From NCBI RefSeq assembly GCF_000189395.1, contig NZ_AEPB01000018.1, forward strand, positions 1 to 64,000: a stretch of DNA of 64,000 nucleotides, read 5' to 3'. Below the pieces are notes generated by a model. That model was not told the DNA's origin and ran no database searches. It saw only the letters and a program-made list of their open reading frames with translations. Origin of the DNA: Planococcus donghaensis MPA1U2 (GTDB lineage Bacteria; Bacillota; Bacilli; Bacillales_A; Planococcaceae). Shown in pieces: positions 8,277-16,269 of the stretch; within the stretch, counting starts at the first letter, position 1; every line of letters begins with the position of its first letter. Position numbers and translations under genes: made by a program.

Positions 8277-8846
8277 TCACTTTTTTTCTTCCATTTCAAC
8301 TGGTGGTTGGGATGAACTTAAATTCACATCCTTCATTCCTTGCAAAGTAAAAAAACGGACGGTAGTTGCAGTTATCCATTCTTCTTTCCCCAAACCTAAG
8401 ACACCTTCAGGATCGATATCAGACGAATAATCCCGAACCATTATGGAAATGGATTGATTCTCAAGCTGCTTGCCAACAAAACCAAATTCGGTCTTGTAAA
8501 AATCATAAAAATAAGTGGTCTCGCCTAATGTTGCATGCCGGTATTCGATTACTAGTGATTGCTGGCTATCGAGATTAACGATTTCCGTGTAATTATTATC
8601 CATCCACAAAACGATAAAACCATGGAACAGTAGTATAGGTATACCAATGAATAGGATGGCAATTGTCCATACTTTAGAAAGTTTTGATTTAAAGACGATT
8701 ACACTAATAATAACAATGTTTAAAACCAAAGGAATGACATATCCTGTTGGTTTTAAGAAGAGTAGAACATAATCTGTATAATGCATGACGATAAGGATGA
8801 AGTTCATAATTCCCAAAATGACGAGTATCCATTTTTCTTTTGTCAT
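8277..8846 (-). CDS. Membrane protein with extracytoplasmic tail, 189 aa
   Basis: Starts MTKEKWILVILG at ATG 8844-8846, because GGGG lies 6 bases upstream; an in-frame ATG 12 bases earlier overlaps that site. Three to four hydrophobic segments fill residues 1-90. A soluble C-terminal half follows (VNLDSQQSLVIEYRHATLGE ... FGFVGKQLENQSISIMVRD), ending in acid- and lysine-rich residues. No family recognised. Its leader is an island repeat copy. Confidence 0.6.
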   Translation of the reverse strand: MTKEKWILVILGIMNFILIVMHYTDYVLLFLKPTGYVIPLVLNIVIISVIVFKSKLSKVWTIAILFIGIPILLFHGFIVLWMDNNYTEIVNLDSQQSLVIEYRHATLGETTYFYDFYKTEFGFVGKQLENQSISIMVRDYSSDIDPEGVLGLGKEEWITATTVRFFTLQGMKDVNLSSSQPPVEMEEKK

Positions 8847-8861
8847 AAAATTCCCCATTCT

Positions 8862-9080
8862 TAATCACATAAATATTTAAAGCAACATGGCAGTAAGCCA
8901 TGACGTCTACAGCTGAATTTTTGGTTTCTTTCTACAAATATATCACTTGGTTATAAAAATAGAGGAATGTCGATACTATCGTCTTTTTACGAATGATCTT
9001 TCGTCCTTTATTATTTCCTCCATAAAAATTTACACAATGAAACTAGTCTTGACATAGCAAAGGGAACAGCACAAATGAAA
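8862..9080 (-). repeat. Island intergenic repeat, copy C (tail plus core)
   Basis: Core at 8935-9080 (ATATATCACTTGGTTATAAA, AGAGGAATGTCGATACTATC, GATCTTTCGTCCTTTATT, AAACTAGTCTTG, AAAGGGAACAGCACAAATGA) aligns nearly base for base with copy E. Toward the gene start is the tail block: its minus strand reads as DVMAYCHVALNIYVIKN, like the tails at 9684 and 14392. It forms the leader of the gene ending at 8846. Confidence 0.7.
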
Positions 9081-9114
9081 GAGCATAGCCACAGCTAATT
9101 TTCCCGAAAAATTT

Positions 9115-9130
9115 ACTCAACAGTCGTACT
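9115..9130 (-). repeat. GTTGAGT motif after a stop codon
   Basis: Plus strand ACTCAACAGTCGTACT, 36-51 bases past the stop of the lipoprotein gene. The same motif follows the genes ending at 13872 and 16057. Confidence 0.45.
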
Positions 9131-9165
9131 TGTTAACGGAAAATGCACTTTCAATAAAAAAAATT

Positions 9166-9591
9166 TCATCCTTCAATAATGTTGTCTAATGCCTCCTGTA
9201 TTTCTTTTTCAAAAGGAACACTATTTGAATTTACATCTTGCTCATGCACATAAAAAATAAGTATATTTCTCTTTTCGAACATACTTGCGGATATCAGATC
9301 CATTGTTGCAGTTTTTTCATCAAATTCTTTTTTACCTTTAACTAAATCATTTTCCGTTTTGAATTCGAAGATAAAAAATGGTTTTCCACTCACTTCATAA
9401 GTTCCTGGCTCTACACCTCTAAGTTTTGAACCAAAGACATTTTTCTTGAATTCAGCTTCTACCAAAGTAACACCATTGTCTTGCAATACTGTTACAACTT
9501 CTTCTTCTGTAATATGAGAGCTATCATTTACTTGATCAGGTTGACAGGCAGCTAAGAATAATAGCAAACACAAACTAAATATTTTTTTCAT
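9166..9591 (-). CDS. Lipoprotein of unknown function, 141 aa
   Basis: N-terminus MKKIFSLCLLLFLAACQPDQ gives a signal peptide and a lipobox (LAAC), so it should be lipid-anchored outside the membrane. The mature part is hydrophilic, with FKTENDLVKGKKEFDEKTA and a C-terminal acidic helix. ATG 9589-9591 is chosen because GGGGTG lies 6 bases upstream; the earlier GTG overlaps that site. Unknown family. Single-gene unit between two island repeats. Confidence 0.75.
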   Translation of the reverse strand: MKKIFSLCLLLFLAACQPDQVNDSSHITEEEVVTVLQDNGVTLVEAEFKKNVFGSKLRGVEPGTYEVSGKPFFIFEFKTENDLVKGKKEFDEKTATMDLISASMFEKRNILIFYVHEQDVNSNSVPFEKEIQEALDNIIEG

Positions 9592-9660
9592 CACGTTCAC
9601 CCCGCATGCTCTAATGAATTCGTAAATTCTTACAAAAAGAAAATGAGATTTCCTCCGCTA

Positions 9661-9810
9661 AATGGCCCGTTTGCTAAAGATTAACCTTTTTTAATTACAT
9701 AATTATTTAACCCAGCATGCAAATAAGCCGTTACATCAACAGTCACGCTTGTAGTTACTTCTATAAATATACCACTTAAGTACAGAAAACAGAGGAATGT
9801 CGATACCAAA
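9661..9810 (-). repeat. Island intergenic repeat, copy D
   Basis: Minus strand reads GTATCGACATTCCTCTGTTT, GGTATATTTATAGAAG, then a short coding-like tail (DVTAYLHAGLNNYVIKKG, stop) and TTAGCAAACGGGCC ahead of GGAGG. The tail is shared with 8862 and 14371. A 61-codon frame at 9681-9866 crosses it but is part of the repeat, not a gene. The rest of 9811-9950 is the AT-rich leader of the HEPN gene. Confidence 0.6.
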
Positions 9811-9950
9811 CTCAAAGAGACATTAACCAATTTAATAAAAAAAGTTGAATTTTTAGTTAAAAACACAATTATTGTTATACTAGATTATAAAATAGCAAAT
9901 AACATCTTAAATCATAGGTGGGAAATTATATTTTTAGATAGGAGTTTTTT

Positions 9951-11345
9951 ATGCTAACTGGATTGGTCGATTTTAATGGGAAGACCTGTGTGTTTAAATT
10001 GGACAAAGAATCTTTCACTCTTACAATTGAAGATATTGAAGAAAGAGAGAAGCTTCCATCATTAATAGAAGCATTCATGCCTATAGTAGAACGTACAGAG
10101 GCAATAAAAGATTATGAAACTCTAATTGCAAAGGATTTTGAAAAGAGTAAAATAATTCATTTCCACATTAATTCACTGAGAGCAGTTGGACATAAGACGC
10201 ATCTAGCTTCTCTAAAATCTTATATTATATTTGATGGTTCTGAGACTTCTTTTGATAGCCTACAAATACGAGCAAACGAGTTAGATTGGTTCCATGATAT
10301 AGGAATAGCTCTTCATCAATATAAAAATTATGAAGATGGAGAAGGAGAACTTTTACTTTCAGATTTTGATAAAACAACAGAGGAATTTGAGTTTACTATA
10401 AGCGACAAACTAATAAAAGGGAATTTGAGTATAAGTAGAGAGGTAACAAGACAATCACAAAATCCTTTGATACTAAATTCAAACCTAGACTATCGTTTTG
10501 AAGAGACTACTGATATTTCTCTAGCCAGTGATTTAGTATCATTAACTCGAGATTTATTAAAATTCATTAGCTATAGAAAAAACTCACACATCAACAAATT
10601 GATATTGAAGAACCACTTTGATCACGAGTATTATTCTATTGGAGAATTACATATCAGAAACATTCAAACAGAGGAAAAAGAAAAGGAAAGTGTTATAAGG
10701 GAACGTATAATTGCCTACCCACTTTTAAGTTCTTCGTTTACAAAATTATTGGAGAAAGTATCCATGAAAGAAGTCTATCTAAGACATATTCCAGAGGATT
10801 TTAAATCGAATAATACTATTACCCCCGCTAGATTTATTATGGCAACTGCCGGATTTGAATGGCAATTTGAGATTTCTCATAAAATCAAAAGTGAAGAGAA
10901 CAAGATGAAGTACGAAAAGGAAAGAAATGAAGTTTTGGAGTTCTTAGAAGGTAAATATAAAGAAACAACTGGTAAGGAAAAGAAATTCTTTAAAAACTCA
11001 AAAAGACTTTTTGAAGAAAATCCTTCTCAACTAGCTGCTAATATAATTTGGGCATTAAAAAAATCTGATGATGTGCTTAAAGATTTTATTAGAAGTATGT
11101 ACAAAATGAATGAAATTCCTGAAGAAATTTTCAAACATGCTGCAATCGCTCAACGAATTGCAAAATATCGAAACGCTTTTGCACATGGAAATTTAGATCT
11201 TGAGTTTAACAGGTTAATTATCTTTGACCTGCCAGTATTGGAGTGGCTATACTACGCTATGATTTTAGAAGATATAGGTGTTTCTACAGAAAACGCAAAA
11301 AAATCTATTAACAACTTATTTGATCTTAATTTTAACTATCAATAA
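9951..11345 (+). CDS. HEPN-domain protein, ApeA-like (putative antiphage RNase), 464 aa
   Basis: The C-terminal helical region (about residues 320-450) carries KYRNAFAHGNLD. This is the R-N-x3-H signature (Arg407, His412) of HEPN ribonucleases. The long N-terminal part (1-300, beta-rich) has the size and layout I associate with ApeA-type abortive-infection proteins, in which an N-terminal domain precedes HEPN. Start ATG 9951 follows AGGAG. The gene is visibly more AT-rich than the core genes, has opposite orientation to its neighbours and is flanked by repeat copies D and E, suggesting acquisition. HEPN is well supported; the ApeA assignment is inference. Confidence 0.7.
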   Translation: MLTGLVDFNGKTCVFKLDKESFTLTIEDIEEREKLPSLIEAFMPIVERTEAIKDYETLIAKDFEKSKIIHFHINSLRAVGHKTHLASLKSYIIFDGSETSFDSLQIRANELDWFHDIGIALHQYKNYEDGEGELLLSDFDKTTEEFEFTISDKLIKGNLSISREVTRQSQNPLILNSNLDYRFEETTDISLASDLVSLTRDLLKFISYRKNSHINKLILKNHFDHEYYSIGELHIRNIQTEEKEKESVIRERIIAYPLLSSSFTKLLEKVSMKEVYLRHIPEDFKSNNTITPARFIMATAGFEWQFEISHKIKSEENKMKYEKERNEVLEFLEGKYKETTGKEKKFFKNSKRLFEENPSQLAANIIWALKKSDDVLKDFIRSMYKMNEIPEEIFKHAAIAQRIAKYRNAFAHGNLDLEFNRLIIFDLPVLEWLYYAMILEDIGVSTENAKKSINNLFDLNFNYQ

Positions 11346-11415
11346 TTTTTGTGATTAGGGGTGTTTACTGTAAAGAAGCGATATTATGTTACTTCAATTG
11401 TTAGGTAGCCAATGA

Positions 11416-11540
11416 TATTAGAGGAATGTCTTTACTATTGTCTTTTTTACGTGTGATCTTTCGCCCTTTATTACTTCCTCCATATGAATTTAGATAATGA
11501 AACTAGTCTTGTTAAAGCAAAGGGAAAAGCACAAATGAAA
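11416..11540 (-). repeat. Island intergenic repeat, copy E
   Basis: TTAGAGGAATGTCTTTACTA ... GATCTTTCGCCCTTTATTAC ... AAACTAGTCTTG ... AAAGGGAAAAGCACAAATGA, nearly colinear with copy C over about 120 bases. Together with copy D it brackets the HEPN gene. The remainder of 11541-11841 is AT-rich with no gene. A hairpin (AGAAGG/CCTTCT near 11797-11812) sits in the next gene's leader. Confidence 0.7.
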
Positions 11541-11841
11541 ATTCGAAATACTGATTACGAAGATTTTATGAGTTACCAATATTCAAACTAACTTTATGCA
11601 AAACTAATAGTATAAAATAGGCAAGTAAAGATGAATCCCTGCTAAATATGTAATAATTTACTAACTAATGATATTATAAAAAAAAGCCTCTTAGGGGGCA
11701 CTTACTAAAATGTATATTCTTCTTAATTTTTTAGTGGTAGATGCATATATTATTTATAATGTGTTTTTTAAATTTGTACTGTAGTTGAAGAAAGAGAAGG
11801 CTATCTCCTTCTTCGACTAACACAACGATAGGCGGTGTACG

Positions 11842-12888
11842 ATGGATTGCATCATTTGTGGTGAAGAAGTAGTAAATGAAAATGACCGGTTGCAAAAAAA
11901 AGTAAAAGATTATTTAAGAATAACCAACGAATTAGATGTAAAGCATCTTTGGATTAAACAATGGAAAATATGTTATGACTGTAGTGAATCGTACACGAAT
12001 GCCAGTCTTGTAAATAATTATGAAGTTTTACAAAAGATAGAGGAACAGAAAAAGCGTAAAAAACAATTAGTAAAAGTTAAAAGAAAACAGGGACCTTCGG
12101 GAGTAGCGCGAGCCCATTACATTGAGAAATATATTGATTACGCCACGTGTAAAGTAGAAGAAAAAGGTCGAAATATAGCTCAACCCCCTTACTTGAAAAA
12201 TAGTCAACAATACGATGATGCGTATATTACATATGTGAAAAGCAGTACATCTACAGCTGTATTGATTGTTCGGGATAGGGTGAAGGATATAGACACAAAG
12301 GGAAAATGGATTGATGTAAGGCATATGGAGAAACGATTTTCGTCTCATTACGATGGGGATTTTTCTTTTATCATTGTAGAATTGTTTTCAAGAAAACAAA
12401 AACCAACTTATCCGAAGAAAATGGAAGGAGAGACTGATTCCGATTACAAAAATCGGATAGCATACATTACTTGGCAAACTGCAACAGCAGACATAGATCA
12501 TCAACGAACTCAAGGAATTAAGGGTGACGTATATATTGTATTGCCTAGTTTAAAGAACGAACATGAGGGCATGTATGATGAGCACTATATCGTATGGGAT
12601 GATAAGCACCGGCACTTTAAAAGAGTTAGAGTAAGCAATCACTATGTAAATATTTTAAAGCCACCTAAATGGAGATACGATATCGTTGCAACACAAAAAA
12701 TAAATCATCAACAGCTACGTTATATTGAGAAAAACTTGCGTCAAATCATAGGTAAAACCCACAAAAAAAATGGCGTGACTCTTTCCGTATTCAGCCCGCA
12801 ACAGAAAAAAGGGACTGCATCAAAATACGAAAAGGGAGCTAAAAGGAGGAAGAAAGGGATAGGGAAAACTGATCCGCGCCCCGTTTAA
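11842..12888 (+). CDS. Unknown protein with N-terminal CxxC pairs, 348 aa
   Basis: MDCIICGEE (Cys3, Cys6) and WKICYDCSES (Cys44, Cys47) form a likely four-cysteine zinc site. Residues 65-85 are strongly basic (KKRKKQLVKVKRKQG). The middle (about 125-320) looks like a folded alpha/beta domain with SFIIVELFSRKQ, DVYIVLPSLKN and HYIVWDDKHRHF. The tail is lysine-rich. This suggests a nucleic-acid-binding protein, but I recognise no family. Start ATG follows AGGCGGTG. It ends in a good terminator and is downstream of the HEPN gene, separated by a repeat. Confidence 0.65.
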   Translation: MDCIICGEEVVNENDRLQKKVKDYLRITNELDVKHLWIKQWKICYDCSESYTNASLVNNYEVLQKIEEQKKRKKQLVKVKRKQGPSGVARAHYIEKYIDYATCKVEEKGRNIAQPPYLKNSQQYDDAYITYVKSSTSTAVLIVRDRVKDIDTKGKWIDVRHMEKRFSSHYDGDFSFIIVELFSRKQKPTYPKKMEGETDSDYKNRIAYITWQTATADIDHQRTQGIKGDVYIVLPSLKNEHEGMYDEHYIVWDDKHRHFKRVRVSNHYVNILKPPKWRYDIVATQKINHQQLRYIEKNLRQIIGKTHKKNGVTLSVFSPQQKKGTASKYEKGAKRRKKGIGKTDPRPV

Positions 12889-12932
12889 TAGTCAGTTTAT
12901 AGAAAAGGTATCCTGCAGCTAGGTTACGATTG

Positions 12933-12967
12933 GATGACTTCGGTATAATGTCGGAGTCATCTTTTTT
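12933..12967 (+). terminator. Terminator after the CxxC protein gene
   Basis: GATGACT (12933-12939) pairs with AGTCATC (12955-12961), 15-base loop, then T6. Confidence 0.8.
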
Positions 12968-12991
12968 AGTTTTGTAAATAATTCAAACTTG

Positions 12992-13013
12992 GATAATAGA
13001 GGATTGTCAATAC
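12992..13013 (-). repeat. Short island repeat core, copy F
   Basis: ATAGAGGATTGTCAATACAT matches the repeat core only. It sits between the terminator and the 3' end of the S51 peptidase gene. Confidence 0.4.
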
Positions 13014-13108
13014 ATGTATTAAAAATTAGCTGGTCCAAAGCGTACTAAGTATCATTGCTAAATAAGCGCCTTTTATCTATGTGGAGTAACTATAGCTATA
13101 GAAAATAA

Positions 13109-13765
13109 CTAGAACGTTTCCTTTAATTTCTGAATTTTTGAGTGAGAAAATGCATATACATTACCAAATATATCGATTTTTTCTCCTTTTATACGTAACG
13201 CACAATCCTTATTTGATGCATAAATTTTCATTTCTTCAGATAGGGAAGACAGTTCGCTTTGAAACAAGGTCATGTTATTTTCAAGGTCAAAATGAGACAG
13301 AACGGAAAAATTGCCAAGTCCAAGTCCGTACTGAATAGAGGCTGTCTCAACTTTATAGCCAAAGTTTTTGGAGCATAACCATCTAGCTGACATATTAATT
13401 GCGCCAGCGCTTGCTCCGATTACAACGGCACTGCTTTTTCTGATCCAATCTGATAATTCATAGTCGATTAAAAACTCATTTTGTTTAAGCGTATCGCCAC
13501 CTAGTAAGAAAATGACGGAAGCGTTCTGAATCAAGGTATGAGCAGCTTCTTTTTTTATACCATGATTGATTAAATAGTAGTCATCAAATAAGATGCCAGC
13601 ATGGTCAAGCCATGAACGTTCAACAGTACCATCTACTTTAGCGTCTAGTGGAGTTGAGCTGATCATTACGAGTGATTTTCTATCCGTTATATCATCTCGC
13701 AACATTTGACTCAGTCGCTCAGGAAAAAAATCGGTAAACCAACCTAAATAATAATGAGTGTTCAT
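13109..13765 (-). CDS. Peptidase S51-family (dipeptidase E-like) protein, 218 aa
   Basis: Has the class-I glutamine-amidotransferase-like fold of family S51. FLLGGDTLKQNEF is the conserved LGGD block, VVIGASAGAINM carries the nucleophile serine in GxSAG, and VLSHFDLE supplies a likely histidine. Family members hydrolyse alpha-aspartyl dipeptides or cyanophycin-like peptides; the substrate here is unknown. GGAGG lies 5-6 bases before ATG 13763-13765, so I prefer it over an upstream in-frame start. Confidence 0.82.
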   Translation of the reverse strand: MNTHYYLGWFTDFFPERLSQMLRDDITDRKSLVMISSTPLDAKVDGTVERSWLDHAGILFDDYYLINHGIKKEAAHTLIQNASVIFLLGGDTLKQNEFLIDYELSDWIRKSSAVVIGASAGAINMSARWLCSKNFGYKVETASIQYGLGLGNFSVLSHFDLENNMTLFQSELSSLSEEMKIYASNKDCALRIKGEKIDIFGNVYAFSHSKIQKLKETF

Positions 13766-13833
13766 AGATACCTCCGCATCAAAGTACAAGCTCTAGTAAT
13801 TGACCAGCTTACATCTTCTTTTCTAAAACGATT

Positions 13834-13850
13834 ACTCAACAACCGCATCC
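13834..13850 (-). repeat. GTTGAGT motif after a stop codon
   Basis: Plus strand ACTCAACAACCGCATCC, 22 bases past the stop of the GNAT gene. Related to the motif at 9115 and 16014. Confidence 0.45.
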
Positions 13851-13871
13851 GTTTGTGGAAAGCTTTTCACC

Positions 13872-14330
13872 TTATAAATCTTGAGATAAACGAATCATAT
13901 CTCTGCATTGAATACCGTTTTCAAAGATATTCTCAGAATAATGCCGAATAAAAAAATCCGTATCTATACCAATTATTCTAAATCCACATTTTTGGTAAAG
14001 AGCCAGTTGACCTACACTTGAATTTCCCGTTCCGATTTCAATTGTTTTATAACCTTTAGTTTTAGCTACTCTTACTGCATCCAAAACTAGTTGTTTGCCT
14101 ATTCCCTTACCGTACTGGTCTTCAATGACAGCAACATTCACAAGCTCTACTATCTGAGGTCTTGTTGGAAGTAAGACATAAACACCCAAGGTTTGGTGTC
14201 CAAATTCAGCTATAAAACATTCGCCTTTAGTGATGTATTTTTCAACAATTTCACTCGAAGGATCAGCCAGTAATAATAATTCCATCGGGAGTTTTTCGCC
14301 TTTTCTCAATTTCCTTATATCCATTTTCAT
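13872..14330 (-). CDS. GNAT-family N-acetyltransferase, 152 aa
   Basis: GNAT fold with motif A VNVAVIEDQYGKGIGKQLV (acetyl-CoA pyrophosphate loop QYGKGIG) and the motif B region LALYQKCGFRIIG. An N-terminal hydrophilic stretch is followed by the beta strand ECFIAEFGHQTLGVYVLL. Acceptor unknown. A weak AAGGAA lies about 10 bases before ATG, and a second ATG two codons on is possible. Followed by the GTTGAGT motif and preceded by an island repeat tail. Confidence 0.85.
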   Translation of the reverse strand: MKMDIRKLRKGEKLPMELLLLADPSSEIVEKYITKGECFIAEFGHQTLGVYVLLPTRPQIVELVNVAVIEDQYGKGIGKQLVLDAVRVAKTKGYKTIEIGTGNSSVGQLALYQKCGFRIIGIDTDFFIRHYSENIFENGIQCRDMIRLSQDL

Positions 14331-14370
14331 TCATCTAAATTCCTTCCAGTTATTTTTCAAGGCTCAGTAA

Positions 14371-14460
14371 TATGGCTCATTTGTTGAAGATTAATCTCTC
14401 TTAATCACAATACTATTTAATCCAACATGCCAATGAGCCAACACATCAATAGCCCTCGTT
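14371..14460 (-). repeat. Island repeat tail block
   Basis: The minus strand reads DVLAHWHVGLNSIVIKRD then stop, followed by TTCAACAAATGAGCCATATT. It is the third copy of the coding-like tail seen at 8862 and 9684. Probably a fragment of an ancestral gene carried within the repeat. Confidence 0.55.
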
Positions 14461-14521
14461 GTAAATTCACACAAAAGAGCAACGTCTTTAACTTAATGCT
14501 CAATAACTATAAAAGTGTATT

Positions 14522-15202
14522 CTAAATGATTTCTATTTCTCTCATTAAATGTTCAACGAGTAATGGCAATTCTTTCAAATCATCCACTGTGAAATCAGCA
14601 TCAACATTCGTCCATTGACTATCGTTTTTCCAAATCCCTTTCATTCCAATGTATTGTGCAGCCTTTACATCGTTTTCAGGATGATCTCCAACAAATACAC
14701 TGTGCTTTGGTGATACATCAAGTTTTCGCAAAGCTCGATTAAAAATCTCAGGATCTGGCTTTTTGATGCCTTCCCACTCAGAAACTAAGATTACATCAAA
14801 ATAGTTTTCAATTCCTAACGCCTTGATGTTAGCCATTTGGAATTGCCCATAACCGTTGGTGATCATACCGAGTAGAAGGTTTTTACTCTTTAAATCTTCT
14901 AACATCTGAAATAACTGATCGAAGGGGACACAATGGAATTGAAACTCACGGATGTAATCTTGAAGCAATTCCTCCCAAGTTATCGTGGAAATAGAGAATT
15001 CTTGAGTCAATTGTCGATAAACCGTGTCTTTCCAAACGTATCCACGCTTATCGAGTTCGATAAATCGAGTCATGTATTGTTCTTTCGGGACGTGACCAAC
15101 CCATTTCTTCAATCGATCGTATTGATTGTCAATACATGCTTTTACTGAAGCGTCTCGATTTAACAAAGTTCCATCAAAATCAAATAGGACAGCTTTTATC
15201 AT
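14522..15202 (-). CDS. HAD-superfamily (subfamily IA) phosphatase, 226 aa
   Basis: All HAD motifs are present: DFDGTLLN (motif I, catalytic aspartates 8 and 10), GMITNGYGQFQ (motif II), KKPDPEIF (motif III lysine) and VFVGDHPENDVKAA (motif IV). A helical cap lies between motifs I and II. It resembles YjjG/phosphoglycolate-type nucleotide or sugar phosphatases; the substrate is not determined. AGGGG lies 8 bases before ATG 15200-15202. It is a single-gene unit, with repeat copy G immediately upstream. Confidence 0.88.
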   Translation of the reverse strand: MIKAVLFDFDGTLLNRDASVKACIDNQYDRLKKWVGHVPKEQYMTRFIELDKRGYVWKDTVYRQLTQEFSISTITWEELLQDYIREFQFHCVPFDQLFQMLEDLKSKNLLLGMITNGYGQFQMANIKALGIENYFDVILVSEWEGIKKPDPEIFNRALRKLDVSPKHSVFVGDHPENDVKAAQYIGMKGIWKNDSQWTNVDADFTVDDLKELPLLVEHLMREIEII

Positions 15203-15226
15203 CTTTTCAACCCCTATGGCGAATTC

Positions 15227-15280
15227 TTCTTATAAATATACCATTCGGTTATGAAAACAGAAGATTGTCATTATTAAAGT
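15227..15280 (-). repeat. Island repeat core, copy G
   Basis: CTTCTTATAAATATACCATT then GAAAACAGAAGATTGTCATT matches the left part of copies C and D. It forms the leader of the HAD gene. Confidence 0.5.
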
Positions 15281-15327
15281 ACATTTGTTAACTCTTCACT
15301 TTATTTTTGATATATAGAGATAAGCAT

Positions 15328-15355
15328 AAAAAAAGAGTGGCTCCAGTCCACTCTT
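15328..15355 (-). terminator. Terminator of the 15403-15810 gene
   Basis: AAGAGTGG (15333-15340) pairs with CCACTCTT (15348-15355). The A-run at 15328-15334 gives a U-tract on the minus transcript. Confidence 0.85.
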
Positions 15356-15402
15356 CTTGCGGTTATTTCTTTTGCAATAAGATTTAGTAGTTAACGAAGA
15401 GC

Positions 15403-15810
15403 TCATTTTTCAAATCGTACGAATGTTTTTTCTGGCATTTCAATTTGATCAATATCAAACTCATTAAGCTTCAAGATTAAGTTGCTTGAGCGCTTCTCAC
15501 TTTCCTCGCCGATCCAACAAGTGTAATGCTCAAAAAAATCACCTTTTTCAAGATAACTGTCCATGATTTCACAAAGCCTAATTAGCTTCTTTTTTGATTC
15601 AATTGATGTACTAGTGTTCGTAGATTTCGAAATTTCAATTCCCCAATCACTCGATACCTCATAGACATAGGGCGTGGTGAACTGATACTTCTGTACATTT
15701 TGACGGTCGAACTTGCTTGAAAAACAGTTATCAATGATTATTAAATCATTAGAATCAGGGTCACTAAGCGGTATTTCTATATTGCATCCAATATAGCCTG
15801 CTAAACTCAT
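15403..15810 (-). CDS. Uncharacterised cytoplasmic protein, 135 aa
   Basis: Starts MSLAGYIGCNIEIPLS at ATG 15808-15810, 8 bases after AAGGAGG; the upstream in-frame codons overlap that site. Acidic and soluble, with no membrane segment or signal peptide. Conspicuous stretches are LIIIDNCFSSKFDRQNVQKY, FEHYTCWIGEE and LKLNEFDIDQIEMPEKTFVRF. I do not recognise the family. It has its own terminator and repeat leader, like its neighbours. Confidence 0.65.
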   Translation of the reverse strand: MSLAGYIGCNIEIPLSDPDSNDLIIIDNCFSSKFDRQNVQKYQFTTPYVYEVSSDWGIEISKSTNTSTSIESKKKLIRLCEIMDSYLEKGDFFEHYTCWIGEESEKRSSNLILKLNEFDIDQIEMPEKTFVRFEK

Positions 15811-15910
15811 CTTCATAACCTCCTTGTTAAAAAGCGCCAATTTATTAAATACAGATCTTGCTAAAAAAAGACTTCAAAGAAACTTAAAATTGTTGGCAAT
15901 GTATGTAGAC

Positions 15911-16040
15911 ACTTTCTATAAGTATACAGTTGGTTGTAGCAACAGAGGATTTTATACACTATTAAAACTACTTTCACCTCAAAACTAGAACAAAAGAGAA
16001 AGCAAAAAACGTTCACTCAACAATTGCACTCGAGAGTTGT
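15911..16040 (-). repeat. Island repeat, copy H, with GTTGAGT motif
   Basis: TTTCTATAAGTATACAGTTG and CAACAGAGGATTTTATACAC match the core. The block ends with CACTCAACAATTGCACT (16014-16030), which lies 27 bases past the stop of the 66-aa gene. Confidence 0.5.
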
Positions 16041-16056
16041 AGAAATAAATTAATAT

Positions 16057-16257
16057 TTATTTTTTCTTTAAAATAAATATTTCTCTAATGAAGGATCCTA
16101 TTACTCCAGATAAAAAAATTATAGAGATTAAGTTTACAACTTTTACAAACGTATGAGGCGTGCTAATAACTTGAACACTTTGAAAAACTATAAATAGGCC
16201 GAAAATAATAGACATCACTATTATAAAATTAGGTGTAGCTTCACTTCGCTTATTCAT
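16057..16257 (-). CDS. Small two-helix membrane protein, 66 aa
   Basis: ATG 16255-16257 follows GAGGGG at 9 bases and encodes MNKRSEATPNFIIVMSIIFG. Two hydrophobic helices (about 11-29 and 41-58) and a basic end, EIFILKKK. An upstream in-frame start would run into repeat sequence, so it was not used. Unknown function. Confidence 0.6.
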   Translation of the reverse strand: MNKRSEATPNFIIVMSIIFGLFIVFQSVQVISTPHTFVKVVNLISIIFLSGVIGSFIREIFILKKK

Positions 16258-16269
16258 TATTATCGCCCC

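Noticed and set aside
9681-9866. 61-codon minus-strand frame
   Set aside because: It lies within island repeat copy D; the conserved part is only the shared tail.
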